This document shows, piece by piece, positions 22,990 through 33,828 of a stretch of 64,000 nucleotides of DNA. The stretch spans positions 96,839 through 160,838 of the forward strand of contig JBAKBP010003081.1 in the NCBI GenBank assembly GCA_037953745.1. The letters run 5' to 3'. Made by a program: the position numbers and the translations under genes. How positions within the stretch are numbered: the stretch's first letter is position 1; every line of letters starts with the position of its first letter. Below the pieces are notes generated by a model. The model was not told where the DNA came from, ran no database searches, and saw nothing but the letters and a program-made list of their open reading frames with translations. Source of the stretch: Lithodes maja (Eukaryota > Arthropoda > Malacostraca > Decapoda > Lithodidae).

Positions 22990-24345
22990 TTACAAATGCA
23001 GTCAGTCGCGGGTTTGATGCGAGATATTTGTCTAAGCGCAGTTTAAATGAATCAACGGTGCTGCAGTCTATAACGTCTCGGGGAAGCCCATTCCACAAGT
23101 TGACAACTCGATTGAAGAAGAAATTCTTAGATTCGTGTGAGTTAAAAGATTTACCAATAATTTTGCAACCGTTTCCCCGCGTGTAATTAGATTGGTCGAT
23201 AGTGAAGTACTTACTACAGTTCATATTGTCGATGCCTTTGATGATTTTCAACACTTGAATTAAGTCACCTCTTAATCTGCGCTGAGTTAAAGGAAATAGA
23301 TTTAATTCTCTAAGACGCTCTTCGTATGGTTTGTTCTTTAGGCTAGGTATCATTTTGGTAACGCTACGTTGAACTCGTTCTAGCTTGTTTATATCTTTTT
23401 GGTAATAAGGGCACCAGGATTGAACGCAGTATTCCAGAAGAGGGTGGACTAAGGAATTGTAAAGGGTTAGGATAACTTCTTTGGATTTATGCTCAAATGA
23501 CCTGCCTATAAAGCCAATTATTTTGTTTGCCTCCTTAACAACTGCTGAAGATTGTTGACTCGGTTTTAGGTTACTCGATATTGTTACTCCCAGATCGGTT
23601 TCTCTGTTTACATTCTTAAGCTGAGTGCCATTCATCGAATAGTTTGCTTTCTCATTTAGGTATCCGATATGTAGTACTTTACATTTATCCGCATTGAAAC
23701 TCATTTGCCAAATTTGGGCCCAACATGACAATTTATCTAGATTGTGTTGCATTCAACTTGTTCTTTTGAGAGTACGCTATTTGCAATTTTTGTATCGTCA
23801 GCAAATTTTGAGATTGTACAGGTGAGACCCTCATCTATGTCGTTGATGTAAATTAGAAAGAGAATTGGTCCTAGTACCGATCCCTGGGGTACCCCGCTAC
23901 TTACATTGGTCCATTTAGATGCCTTACCGTTTATGACTACTCTTTGCTTTCTGTCGCTGAGCCAATTTTCTATCCATTTCAACACACCGTCTTGTATTCC
24001 ATGCGCTTTTAGTTTTAGCAGTAAACGTTTGTGGGGAACTTTGTCAAAGGCCTTTTGAAAATCAAGGTATATAATATCTACAGCTTTACTCTCATCGTAG
24101 AGGTTGAGGATATCGTGGAAGAAGTCTAAGAGGTTTGTTAAACAGGAACGTTTTTTACGAAAGCCGTGTTGAGTATCTTTAAGTAAGTTATTTGCCTCTA
24201 AGTGATTTACGAGTCTGTCTCTTATGACCGTTTCTAGCAATTTACATACAATTGAGGTTAAGCTAATTGGACGATAGTTACTGGGTAGGGATTTGCTGCC
24301 TTTTTTGAATATCGGTGTTACGTTGGCTAGCTTCCACTGATCAGG
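22990..24345 (-). pseudogene. LINE-B reverse transcriptase fragment
   Basis: Two frames (24345-23737 and 23752-22970) give [69 protein letters not shown], then the C-terminal half ending near WNGLPRDVID. A small deletion near 23745 shifts the frame. It is about 50-60% similar by eye to the CR1 RT, so it is a distinct family of the same broad CR1/L2 group. The endonuclease is absent through truncation. Confidence 0.8.
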
Positions 24346-24565
24346 CATTAGAAAGAGAAGTGGAGACAGGACAGAACCTTGAGGAACAACGGTGTTGATA
24401 GGTTGAGGAAGTGAACGATGGCCGTCCACAACTGCAGCTGTGGGGCGGTCTGATAGGAAATTAGAGACAAAGGGACAGACAGAGGGATAGAAAACGAAGG
24501 AGGGGAGTTTGGAAATTCAAGACTTGTGCCAGTCTCTATCAAAGGCTTTCGATATTCTTACTTAC
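24346..24565 (-). pseudogene. LINE-D reverse transcriptase, central fragment
   Basis: Minus-strand sequence gives AFD-like start, then [13 protein letters not shown] and [13 protein letters not shown], the motif-B region of a jockey-type RT. It continues across the LINE-B insertion into 21296-20357. The 5' side is replaced by LINE-C at about 24566. Confidence 0.65.
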
Positions 24566-24569
24566 AGTT

Positions 24570-25602
24570 TCTTACAGTAGATCCTCTGGAAAAGGGCAAA
24601 CTAGGCCTGTGTATCCAGCTCAGTGCCAGTACTTGCACTACTGCGGCCGTTCACGGTGTTGGCGGCGGCGGCAGCAGACGCAACATTTTTACTATTCTGT
24701 ATTTTTGCTTTATAATCAAACTTCAAATCTTGTCTTCCCCATGCTTTATCAAGATTACTTTCAAACTTCTTTATTGATTCGGAATCGACTACATACTGGG
24801 GCATTGCGTTCCACTCATTTACCACTCTATCACAAAATGAGTTCTTTGCCTTTTCAAGCCTATTTCTTTCTTTGTAAATTTTCTTAGAGTGTCCTCTTGT
24901 TCTTGTTCCCTCCCGCATCAAGAAGATACCTTCACACACATCCTCATCATACTTTCCTGACACTATCTTAAAAGTCTCTATCATATCCCCTCTCTTTCTC
25001 CTATATGCCAGTGTCGGAAGTCCCAGTGTCCTCAACCTCTGCTCATAGCCCGCGTTCTTCAACGTTGGTACCAGCTTGCTAGCTCTCCTCTGCACTTTCT
25101 CCACTGCTTCTATATCCTTTACCATATATGGAGCCCACACCTGGTTCGCATATTCCAGGTGCGGCCTAACCAGCGCTGTATAGAGATTCCTAAAGATATT
25201 TTCGTCAAGTGACACAAATGTCCTCCTTATCAGCCCTACAATTCTATTGGCTTTGTTTATCTTTTCCACTAAATGTTCTGAGAAATTTAACTTATTGTCT
25301 ATCACTACTCCTATATCCTTTTCTGCATACACTTCCTCCATCGCTTCATACATACTGTATCCTACCTTGTCTATCTTGCTTGTCCTAATCCGCATATACT
25401 TGCATTTTTTTGGATGAAAAGGCATCAACCAATGTTCAGACCATCCCTTCATGCCCTCCACATCTCCCTGAAGCAAACCCACATCTTCCTTACTCCTCAC
25501 TCTTCTATACAGCTTAGTGTCATCCGCATACAGGTATATCTCACTTCCATTAGTTATAACTTCAGGTAAGTCGTTGATAAATATAACGAACAGTATAGTA
25601 GA
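24570..25602 (-). pseudogene. LINE-C reverse transcriptase, C-terminal part
   Basis: The 366-residue frame 25701-24601 contains VIFINDLPEV and LYADDTKLY (catalytic DD intact), then VEKVQRRASKLVP, GLPTLAYRRKRGDMIE and a tail ending TGTELDTQA. The first 30 or so residues are translated from the inserted transposon and are not real. The gene is the 3' part of LINE-C; the 5' part lies at 29029-29905 beyond a 3.4 kb insertion. CR1/L2-type family. Confidence 0.8.
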
Positions 25603-26033
25603 GTCATTTTCAGAGCTTCCGTGACCGTGTTTAGGATACCAAAGTTTCTCAGTGAATTTAACAAGGGCAACTGATACTAAAAAAAATAAGCCCCCATACA
25701 CCTCACCAAAATGACGGGAAAGTTGTTATTTTAGACGTGTTTCAAAATGGCCGCCGCCGTCATCTTAAAAAATTGATAAAGTTCTATTTCTTGAAGTGAA
25801 TGGCCAAAAATGACAATTTTGGTGTCTATTCCCACTAATTTTGGTGTCAGAAGATCAATGGCATGGCACAATTAAAAAATAATTAATAAATAATTACCAA
25901 ATAATTAAGTAAATAAGAAAATAATTAAGAAAATCAATGGGATGGCATAATTCATGATTTAGAGCCCCATTAACCTCAACATTAAGACAAATATGATGTT
26001 GTTAAATCCACTGAGAAACTTTGGTATCCTAAA
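25603..26033 (+). repeat. left inverted arm of the 3.4 kb transposon
   Basis: 431 bp, with an inner copy of the terminal block ending GGTATCCTAAA (26008-26033) in inverse orientation. Confidence 0.8.
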
Positions 26034-26058
26034 TTAATAAAACATGAGACCTACTGCA

Positions 26059-27618
26059 TTAAAATGCACTATCACTGCAGGACAAATATGATGCACAACT
26101 GTCAGAATCACTTCCGCTGTCATCATCGCTGCTCTCCATTTGTGGATGACTTGGAGTTTTTAGAAGATCCAGGAATGATGGAAGTGCAGGTTGGGTATAG
26201 CGTACTGGGAGGCATAAGCCATTTACAAGGTGCCATCCATGGCCAATTGGTGATGGATGATTCTGAAGCTGGAAATTCTTCTGCAGATATGTGAGGTAAT
26301 TGGTGCACTCTAAGTGTGGTCGTAGACTGTCAGAATCAGGTACCAGTCTGATGATCTTCTTTTTCTTGAGTACTGACCACTTTGCTGCTCTCACCTCTGC
26401 TAGGGTCTTGTGTTTGGTGTCACAATAGATATACCGGATAACAAATTTCTGTAAGTCATTGATGATTTCCTGTGTGACTGGAATGATTGTGCCACAACTT
26501 TTAAGGAGGTTGCGAGCTTCTGATGATTTTTCTACACGGTCAACAATAGTTTTCTTGCCTATTCCATAAAAGCCGGAGTTATGGTCGCATCCGGTAAGAA
26601 CATAAAGTGGGATCAAAGACTCCGCCATTGCCTCACTACACAAACACCGAGCATTTATCAGCTGAGATTTGCGTTTCAAGCACAAGAGTCCTGATATTTG
26701 CCGAGGCACATAGGCTGCCTGAACGTAGTTATCAGTATCTTCAGTGTCTATGACAACTGCTTCTGTATACCCTTCTGACCGCAGCTTACCATAAAGAGTG
26801 AACAGAGCTGTGTCTGCTTCTGCATGGGCGTATGTGAGATTCTGCAAAACTTCATCTGTGGTGAGATTCCTTGCTGGTTTGCCAACAACACAGTGTATGA
26901 GCTGAATAGTGGTTGTAGATGCCTTTCTTTTGAAAGCAGCCTTGATGAATGCTTGAAGGCGAACTTTATTCTCTGGCTTACCAAGAAGAGCATGAAAGTC
27001 TCTATTAGAAAGAAATTTGTCCTCTGACTTCATAAACACATTGCAAATGGACTGATTTTTTTTACGGTGTTGTCGTTCCCTATCTTTGATGGAGAAGTCT
27101 TGCTCGTACGAGTCATTAACCAAGATAACACATTCTGCATTCGAATGTCTATTCAGGACAAAGTTCACAAGTTTCTCACCATAGTCTCCCCACGTTAACT
27201 TGGTTCCATCTGCTTTTTCTCTGTCTTCAGTAGTAGGCATTGTTAGATGCCAGATTAGTCCCATGTCTACTATTGATGTGTAAATATCAGGGTACGGTAT
27301 GGATGTCATTGTCAGTTTTTCCTGTAGCTTACTCTTCTGCGTTTTGCGCATAGTACCATTTGCATTGAAAATTGAAAGGCACTCATCTGTTACTCGATGC
27401 TGCATTAAGTCTTCCATCTTTAAGCCGTCACTTGCCTCAACAAGTTTGATGACCGAGGTAAATGCCTTACTCTCCATTTCTTCAGTTGTCTGTTTCAGGT
27501 TTTCACTTGCTGTCTTCTCGATTTCTTGAGTTGCAAAATTGCCTCTTTTACTACGTGGTATTCGAGCATTGAGGGACTTTGTTTTGGAATAGACTCTTTC
27601 ATTTACAAATTCCTCCAC
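26059..27618 (-). pseudogene. XPG/FEN1-like nuclease-type protein, main part
   Basis: A 519-residue open frame. The segment EADTALFTLYGKL, VVIDTEDTDNYV and LTGCDHNSGFYGIGKKT resembles the PIN/FEN1-type layout, in which clustered acidic residues precede a G-C-D...G-I-G-K helix-turn element. It ends in an acidic, Ser/Asp-rich tail. The frame continues N-terminally into 28460-27852 once one frameshift (about 27708) and one TAG are allowed for, giving roughly 800 residues. I recognise it as a large uncharacterised animal family; the nuclease role is an inference. Academ transposons are known to encode an XPG-type nuclease, which would fit the setting. Confidence 0.5.
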
Positions 27619-28460
27619 TTTTCTTTCTCCATCGGCCTTTGCAGACTTCAGATCAGCAAAGAGAGCTGGAGAGGCTTGAATTCCAGATTGTAGGGATCTT
27701 AGTGTCAGATCTGATTGTCATGATCTTCAAAGATAACTTGACGGACATGATGAAAGAAGATATTTTGGGCCTCTCGAAGATTAACATGTTGCAGATGCTC
27801 TGTTTTTTCATCAGGAAAAGACTCCTTCAGAGGGTTGCTGACATAATTGCGCTAACATTCACGATGATAACGAATTTCCAATCCAAACGCCGTTCGACTG
27901 TCTGGGATAGATGCAAGTAGGGTATTCAATCTTTCTCTTATAGGCTCATCTGACAGACAAACTGTATGCAACTTGTACCAGTTCCATGTGTCTACTGTTG
28001 ACAGCAGCAAAAGTTTGGACTTGCCAGGGTTACTGGTTTTTTGTGGTCCTTTCATACACCACACACAGAGATTCTTATCATGAACCACTCCAGTACTAGA
28101 ACGAAGCTTTTTAGGCACATTTCCTGGGAGTTGTTGACTTGAAGTTGATGCTTGAACTTCTTCCTGTTCAGATTTCCGTTTACGATTCTGTGCTTGCTGA
28201 ATATAGCGATTACTACTGATCTGGGTGTAACATTTACTATGCATGTACAGGCCTTTAGATCCCTTGTCCCACTCCACTGCTGCATAGGCATGCTGAAATT
28301 TATCAAGTTCCTTCCACCGAAAACACTTGCTCCTTAGATTCTCCCACTTTGTATCAGATGTCTTGTCCGTACTATCATCAGCTATACAGGGATGTTGACA
28401 TAATATGCATTTTAATCCAGGTCCTGGGTCAGGCACATCACTAACTCCTCTACGTTCCAT
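27619..28460 (-). pseudogene. Cys-rich N-terminal part of the same transposon protein
   Basis: Starts at ATG 28460 (MERRGVSDVPD). It contains paired cysteines (CILCQHPC, SKCYTQI, LCVWCMKG, HTVCLSDE) suggesting zinc-binding, and a basic stretch (QNRKRKSEQEE). The frame is open to a TAG at 27852; sequence beyond it still reads as protein (SNPLKESFPDEKTEHL), then a one-base shift leads to the 27618 frame. The gene fills the space between the two arms. Confidence 0.55.
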
Positions 28461-28570
28461 GCTTATGATTCTTCACGCCAAATTCGATGCAACAAACCTG
28501 AAAAAGAAGGAATTGATCAGTCAACATTCTTGGTTTACATTTTAAATTATATATTATATTATTTGAGTAA

Positions 28571-29028
28571 GTTTCAGAGGATCCGTGACCGTGTTTAGGA
28601 TACCAAAGTTTCTCAGTGGATTTAACAACATCATATTTGTCTTAGATGTTGAGGTTAATGGGACTCTAAATCATGAATTATGCCATCCCATTGATTTTCT
28701 TAATTATTTTCTTATTTTCTTAATTATTTGGTAATTAGTTATTAATTATTTTTTAATTATGCCATCCCATTGGTTTTCTGACACCAAAATTAGTGGGAAT
28801 AGACACCAAAATTGTCATTTTTGGCCATTCACTTCAAGAAATAGAACTTTATCATTTTTTTTTAAGATGACGGCGGCGGCCATTTTGAAAAACGTCTAAA
28901 ATAACAACTTTCCCGTCATTTTGGTGAGGTGTATGGGGGCTTATTTCTTTTAGCATCAGTTGCCCTTGTTAAATTCACTGAGAAACTTTGGTATCCTAAA
29001 CACAGTCACGGAAGCTCTGAAAATGACT
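28571..29028 (-). repeat. right inverted arm of the 3.4 kb transposon
   Basis: 458 bp. It carries the terminal block at both its inner start (28571-28617) and, inverted, its outer end (28977-29028), so this arm alone has MITE structure. Confidence 0.8.
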
Positions 29029-29905
29029 ACTAGTAGTAGTCCCAACACCGATCCCTGAGGTACCCCACTTGTAATTTCCCTCCACCCCGAGCCTATTCCA
29101 TTCACCAGTACCCTCTGTCTCCGATCTTTCAGGAAGGCTTCTATCCATTTCACACATTTCTCCCCTATATTATAGCTTCGAACTTTCTCGATTAACCTTT
29201 TATGTGGAACCTTATCGAAGGCCTCCATACAATCGCAATATACCACGTCTATAACATCACCATCCTCCAGAATATGCATCCAATCATCTACCACCTTAAT
29301 TAGCTGTAGTACCGTCGACCTCCCCGGCAAGAATCCGAACTGTCTCCCACTGAAAAGTTGGTTTGATTTCATATGCTCCATTATTCCTTCTCTAATTACC
29401 GTTTCCATTAGTTTACACACAACACTTGTCAAACTGACTGGTCTATAATTTCCTGGGTCATTTCTCTTTCCCTTCTTAAATATAGCTGTTATGTTCGCCT
29501 CTCTCCAGTCCGTCGGAATTTGCCCTGTATTAAAAGATACCTCAAATAACATTTTTAATGGCTCTACTAACATCTCACCTCCTTCCTTTATGATTCTTGG
29601 ATGTATCCCATCCGGTCCCGGGACTTACTTCTGTTAATTTTTTCTATAGCCCTCCTTATTCTAGCATGGGAAAACTCTATTAGTTCTAGTGCTGGTGCCT
29701 GTTTGATGGGAATAGTAGGCACTGCATCATCCGACTCCACTGTTAGTACCTCCCCAAAGTATTTCCCCAGCACCTCTGCTTTCTCCTTATCAGTTTCTGC
29801 TCTATTCCTATCATCCAAGTCTCCTATCAGTTCTGGGATACCTACTCTTCTTGTTAACTTTTCCTGAATATACTTCCAGAATATTTTTGGATTATCTATT
29901 GTCTA
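29029..29905 (-). pseudogene. LINE-C reverse transcriptase, N-terminal part
   Basis: Frames 29818-29588 and 29573-29028 give ELIEFSHARIRRAIEKIN, then [42 protein letters not shown] and [13 protein letters not shown] frameshift lies near 29590-29620. The reading stops at the transposon insertion, and the rest is at 25602-24570. The endonuclease region is absent, so the copy was 5'-truncated at about 29905. Confidence 0.8.
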
Positions 29906-30096
29906 GAGCAATAGAACAAATCTTGTCGGCTTGGGAAGGTTGAGGGTATGAATGCGTTTGCAGAAGTAGTTCCGCTATTCAAACCCACTGATATTCGCCA
30001 AATTGTCGCTAATATAAATCTGCTAATAAAATCGGACTTCTGCTACAGCGGAATTAGCGATTTACGGAAGTGATTGCGGAAATGCCCACCTCTGGA
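29906..30096. mobile_element. possible hAT MITE fragment
   Basis: The right edge, read inverted, is CAGAGGTGGGCATTTCCGC, a form I associate with hAT terminal repeats. No matching left end is present, so it is a fragment at best. Confidence 0.35.
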
Positions 30097-30480
30097 CATG
30101 GAGGGTTGAGAGCGGTCACCCTTCTTTGGGACAGGTTGAATAAGAGCAAACTTCCAGTATGAAGGAAAGACGTTACAGGATAGACAGAGCCGAAAGAGAT
30201 TGCCTAGGCAGGGAGTCAACACGGAAGAACAGTTTTTGAGTACAACAGGAGGAACACCATCCGGTCTGTACGACTTCTTAGTATTAAGCACAGAGAGGGC
30301 TGAGAGGGCATCCTTAGAAGAGATTATGATATTAGGCATAAGTAAGTGAGAGGGCGAGCAGAGAGAGTTACACAGAGTTACATAGATACTCAAACCACAC
30401 AGACCTTGCAGCTAGGTGGTACGGCCTTAATACTACTAGACAGGGACAGTTTATAGTGGAAGAATAGGACAGTAAAGTAG
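30097..30480 (-). pseudogene. second LINE-D reverse transcriptase fragment
   Basis: The minus frame 30393-30043 carries LNTKKSYRPDGVPPVVLKNC and PSYWKFALIQPVPKKGDRSQ, the finger region of a jockey-type RT, ending abruptly at about 30115. It corresponds to a part upstream of the LINE-D segments at 20357-24565. The region 30400-30480 is probably the same element but is not recognisable as protein. Confidence 0.6.
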
Positions 30481-30619
30481 AAGGCTCTCTCCCCACCCTA
30501 CGGCTAAAAAGCCGTACCGGAAAATGGGATGAAGTGTAACCTTATGGGTCAGGAAATGCACACAAGGAAAGTTTTTATATAGTATAGGAAGAAATTAGTT
30601 TGGAAAGGAAATTACACAT

Positions 30620-31223
30620 GCCTACTGATTAATTCATATTAATCCAATCTTCATTAGATGATCGTCCAGTCTTTTCTTAAACGTATCAATAGAATTACTG
30701 TCGACCACCTCCCTTGGTAAACTATTCCACTCTTTAACCACATTGTATGTGAAGACATTTTATGTCACATCTAATGATGCCTTTTTTCTAATTAATTTCA
30801 TTCAATTACCTCGGGTTGCAGCATTATTATCAATTGTGAACAGTGCACTGACATCTACTCTGTCAAATCCCTTAAGTATCTTAAAACACTCGATAAGTTG
30901 GCCTCGCAACATCCTTTTCTTTAGTGAGAACAAATTTAATTTCTGTAATCTTTCATAATATGGCTTATTTTTCAGAGAGGGAATTAGTTTAGTTGCTCTA
31001 CGCTGCACAGATTCTAGCTTTTAATGTCCTTCTTGAGATACGGGGACCAGAACTGAACGCCATATTCAAGATGGGGTCTATCAATGCTTTTGAATAACGG
31101 CAAAATAATGTTTTCGTTTTTATAGGTAAATTTGTGTTTGATAAATCCGAAGGCTTTGTTAGCTTTATTTACCGCAGCCGCACATTGCTCTGAGGATTTT
31201 AGGTTTTCTAATATTATAACCCC
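30620..31223 (-). pseudogene. LINE-E C-terminal region
   Basis: The frame 31008-30802 gives MQRRATKLIPSLKNKPYYER and LKKRMLRGQLIECFKILKG. Beyond a stop, EWNSLPREVVDS-like sequence follows in another frame. This is the conserved C-terminal block of CR1/L2-type ORF2. Confidence 0.7.
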
Positions 31224-31750
31224 GGGTGCCCAACCCTGAAAGGGGTTGAAATAGGGGAGCTATCCCCCCGCCAAAGGCGGCTTTCTTGGGCCTTTCCTAG
31301 CTGATGCTGAGAGGATTGGGTTCTAGTCATGTGGTGATGGGCTGGTCTATCAGAGTGAGAACTGAGCGATCTCTGCCATACCCATAGCTTACTCTGACTG
31401 TTCCTTTTACTTATATATTTTGTAGATCTCACGTGACTGCGTCTCTTCCGTGGATTGACCTCCCAATCTACCAAGATTGGAAACCAAAGCGTCACATTTT
31501 TCCTTTGCCCCTCAACTTTCTCTTCATAATTGCTGAGGGGCACAGGGCCCTGTGTGGGGCTTTGGTTTTCCGGGCGTTTCCGCACCCTGCTCAGCTCCCC
31601 GCCATAGAGTGGCTTCGGTCACCCAGGCTTTATTGTGGTCGGCAGGGAGGGTTCTGTGGGGGCGCTCGGTTATGGCCTTGGCCTTGCTCGGGGCCTTGGG
31701 GCTGTTCGGCCAGGCAGCTTGGGGAACAACAACAACAACAACAACAACAA
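31224..31750 (+). mobile_element. SINE-like element with (AAC)n tail, copy 1
   Basis: A 527-bp unit starting GGGTGCCCAACC and ending in AAC repeats (31725-31750), inserted in LINE-E. It is nearly identical in layout to 39015-39557. A shared AACCCC flank (31218-31223 and about 31754-31760) suggests a target duplication. The ORF at 31433-31753 ends in translated AAC repeats and is not supported as a gene. The tail type implies mobilisation by a LINE. No clear Pol III boxes were found. Confidence 0.65.
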
Positions 31751-32220
31751 TGACAACCCCGAGATCTTTAACCTAAGAGTTTGCTATTATTGGTTGGCCT
31801 TTCATTTGATAGTCATACTTTTCATTTTTTGAACCAACGTACAAAATTTGATATTTGTCAGCATTAAAGGGCATATGCCACTTTTCTGACCAATCCACTA
31901 TTTTGCTTAAGTCGGACTGTAGGCTATATCTCTCTTCCTCATTCAAGACTATGTTCCCTATCTTTTTATCGTCAGCAAATTTGGAGATAGTTATTTAGAC
32001 CTACTGTACATCAATATAATTTATATATATGATAAACAAAATCGGACCAAGGACCAATCCCTGAGGCACACCGCTAGTAACAGGCACCCAATCTGATTCT
32101 ACACTATTAATAACAACTCTCTGCTTTCTGTTTGCAAGCAGGCTTTTAATCCATTGATATACTGTATATTACCCTTTATTCCGAGCATTCCTAATTTCTC
32201 TAATAATTTATTGTGAGGTA

Positions 32221-32431
32221 CAGTCACGAGCATAAATACTGCGACACCAACCAAATAAATTTCGCCCCTTTGTCTCCAAAAGTATTGCAAAACTTTGTAT
32301 TCAAACTCACAATTATTTCTGTATTTCATTCTAGCTACCGTCAAACGATTTTATTCAGCTTAGTATTAACCCCTAGTGGTGAAGGAGTTGACGTTATCTG
32401 GTTGATGGCGCAGCATTAATGCTCGTGACTG
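32221..32431. mobile_element. Tc1/mariner-type MITE, 211 bp
   Basis: Ends CAGTCACGAGCAT and its perfect inverse ATGCTCGTGACTG, flanked by TA on both sides (32219-32220 and 32432-32433). Removing it rejoins the LINE-E coding strand. A TA target and a length near 200 bp are typical of Tc1/mariner MITEs. Confidence 0.85.
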
Positions 32432-32675
32432 TACCTTGTCAAACGCCTTTTGAAAATCTAGGTAGACTATGTCAAGCGCCTTAGTTGAGTCATTAGGAGT
32501 AAACAATTTATTATAAAATTCGAGGAGGTTTGTTAGGCACGATTTTCTAGTCTTAAATCCGTGCTGACTGTTTCTTATTAATTCATTAGATTCAAGATAC
32601 TCAACTATTTTATCTCTTTAAATAGTTTCAAGATTTTTTCCTATTACTGACGTTAAGCTTATAGGTCTGTAATTA

Positions 32676-32888
32676 CTATAGTATATTCGCTGTAAGTAGG
32701 CGAGAAATCATGATCTCTATCCTCTGTAAGTAAAAAAGGGCTAGAGCAAATTGCCTGTAAATTTCCACATCTATTCCTTGGCTGACACTTCCCAAATGGT
32801 AGAAATATTAGCTCGTTTACTCTAGTCGTTATTGAGTTAGAGGTTAGAGGTCATGATTTCTCGCCTACTTACAACGAATAGACTACTG
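32676..32888. mobile_element. second TA-flanked MITE, 213 bp
   Basis: The inverted ends include GTAAGTAGGCGAGAAATCAT near 32691 and its inverse near 32850-32870, with outer parts CTATAGTATATTCG and CAGTAGTCTATTCG. TA flanks are at 32674-32675 and 32889-32890. Its sequence is unrelated to the 32221 MITE. Confidence 0.8.
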
Positions 32889-33199
32889 TATAGCTTTGGC
32901 TCGATCACCCTTTTTGTGAATGGGTGTAATGTTGGCTGTTTTCCAATCATTAGGGACGCAACCCTGCTGTAGTGAAGAGTTAAAGATAATGGTCAGGGAT
33001 TCGCATATTTCTTCTTTTACTTGTTTTACTATCCAATTATGGAAATTATCAGGCCCCGGAGTCTTGTTGATATTTAATTGATTTAATTTATATAATAATT
33101 CACTTGCACTGATTGTAAAGTTTCCTATTTCTTGTGTTGTTACTGCATTATGTTTGGTATTATTCTTTACTTCGTTTGTAAAAACAGAACAAAAATATT

Positions 33200-33824
33200 C
33201 GTTAGCCCCAAAACGGCGAGTTATGTGTAATGGACACCACACAACTGGGCGGACATATTAGGCTGCATTCCCACCTATAATCGTCATCTTACGATAAATA
33301 TCGTTATTACTTATTCATATGCGCCTATTTTACGTTTAATATGAAGAAAGCAACATGTAACAACAATAAAACAAGTGGTTATAGTGTTTGAATGGTCAAA
33401 ATCACAAATAATTGCCGACCGGCCATACATCAAGTGTGGAGCTGAGGCGGGCCACACCCTCCCTTATCGGAGCCTGGAGCTAGACTGACTTACTCACTCA
33501 CACTCTCAGACACTCTACACCCTCTCAAGCAACATGAGCACGGCTTAGACCGGTTTGGAGATATTGGCATGATAAAAAAAATAAATAAATATGGGAATAA
33601 GAGGACAAATAGGTGATAATTGAAGGGGGGGGGAAGGAGGGGATTTTGACACATGTGGAGGAGTGATACGAGGTATGGAGGGGAATTATCTCAATTAAAC
33701 ACCATTTCTTTCTTTTTTAAGTGCTACTGGGGCTTTTTAAAAGTTTTTTTTAGGCCTTGGCTCATATGAGGACGCTCGCCTTCGCCCAGTACGGACTCAT
33801 ATGAGGACGCTCGCCGTTTATGGG
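33200..33824. mobile_element. TTAA-family MITE within LINE-E
   Basis: Related to 372-997: both contain CATATGCGCCTATT, then CAACAATAAAACRAGTG and TTTGRATGGTCAAAATC. It ends at TTTATGGG followed by TTAA (33825-33828). The left end is not clear. A twin block CTCATATGAGGACGCTCGCC lies at 33761-33780 and 33796-33815. Confidence 0.6.
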
Positions 33825-33828
33825 TTAA

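Larger units (their letters stand above)
21299..24345 (-). mobile_element. LINE-B copy 1, 5'-truncated, inserted in LINE-D
   Basis: RT coding sequence (24345-22990) and a 3' UTR (21540-21299) are separated by a CR1 fragment. The 3' UTR matches 35437-35676 next to LINE-B copy 2, which supports them as one element. CR1/L2-type domain organisation is inferred from the RT. The copy starts in the middle of the RT, the usual result of incomplete target-primed reverse transcription. Confidence 0.7.
25603..29028 (-). mobile_element. 3.4 kb DNA transposon with long inverted arms
   Basis: Ends are GTCATTTTCAGAGCTTCCGTGAC (25603-25625) and its inverse (29006-29028). Similarity extends through the arms 25603-26033 and 28571-29028. 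Each arm also carries the terminal sequence inverted at its inner edge (26008-26033 and 28571-28617), so each arm looks like a MITE. The centre holds one decayed minus-strand gene. It interrupts LINE-C between [10 protein letters not shown] and VIFINDLP. The target duplication is unclear, perhaps TAG. The superfamily is uncertain; Academ is suggested by the nuclease-like gene. Confidence 0.65.
31751..33200 (-). pseudogene. LINE-E reverse transcriptase palm and fingers, interrupted
   Basis: Minus-strand sequence encodes a palm with the catalytic region near 31960-31990, [13 protein letters not shown] sequence near 32050, and a fingers frame (33242-32883) with LNINKTPGPDNFHNWIVKQ and NDWKTANITPIHKKGDR. 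Two MITEs (32221-32431 and 32676-32888) split it. Multiple stops are present. Confidence 0.65.

Noticed and set aside
31433..31776. ORFs ending in poly-Gln or poly-Thr
   Set aside because: The runs are the (AAC)n tail of a SINE-like element read in different frames.
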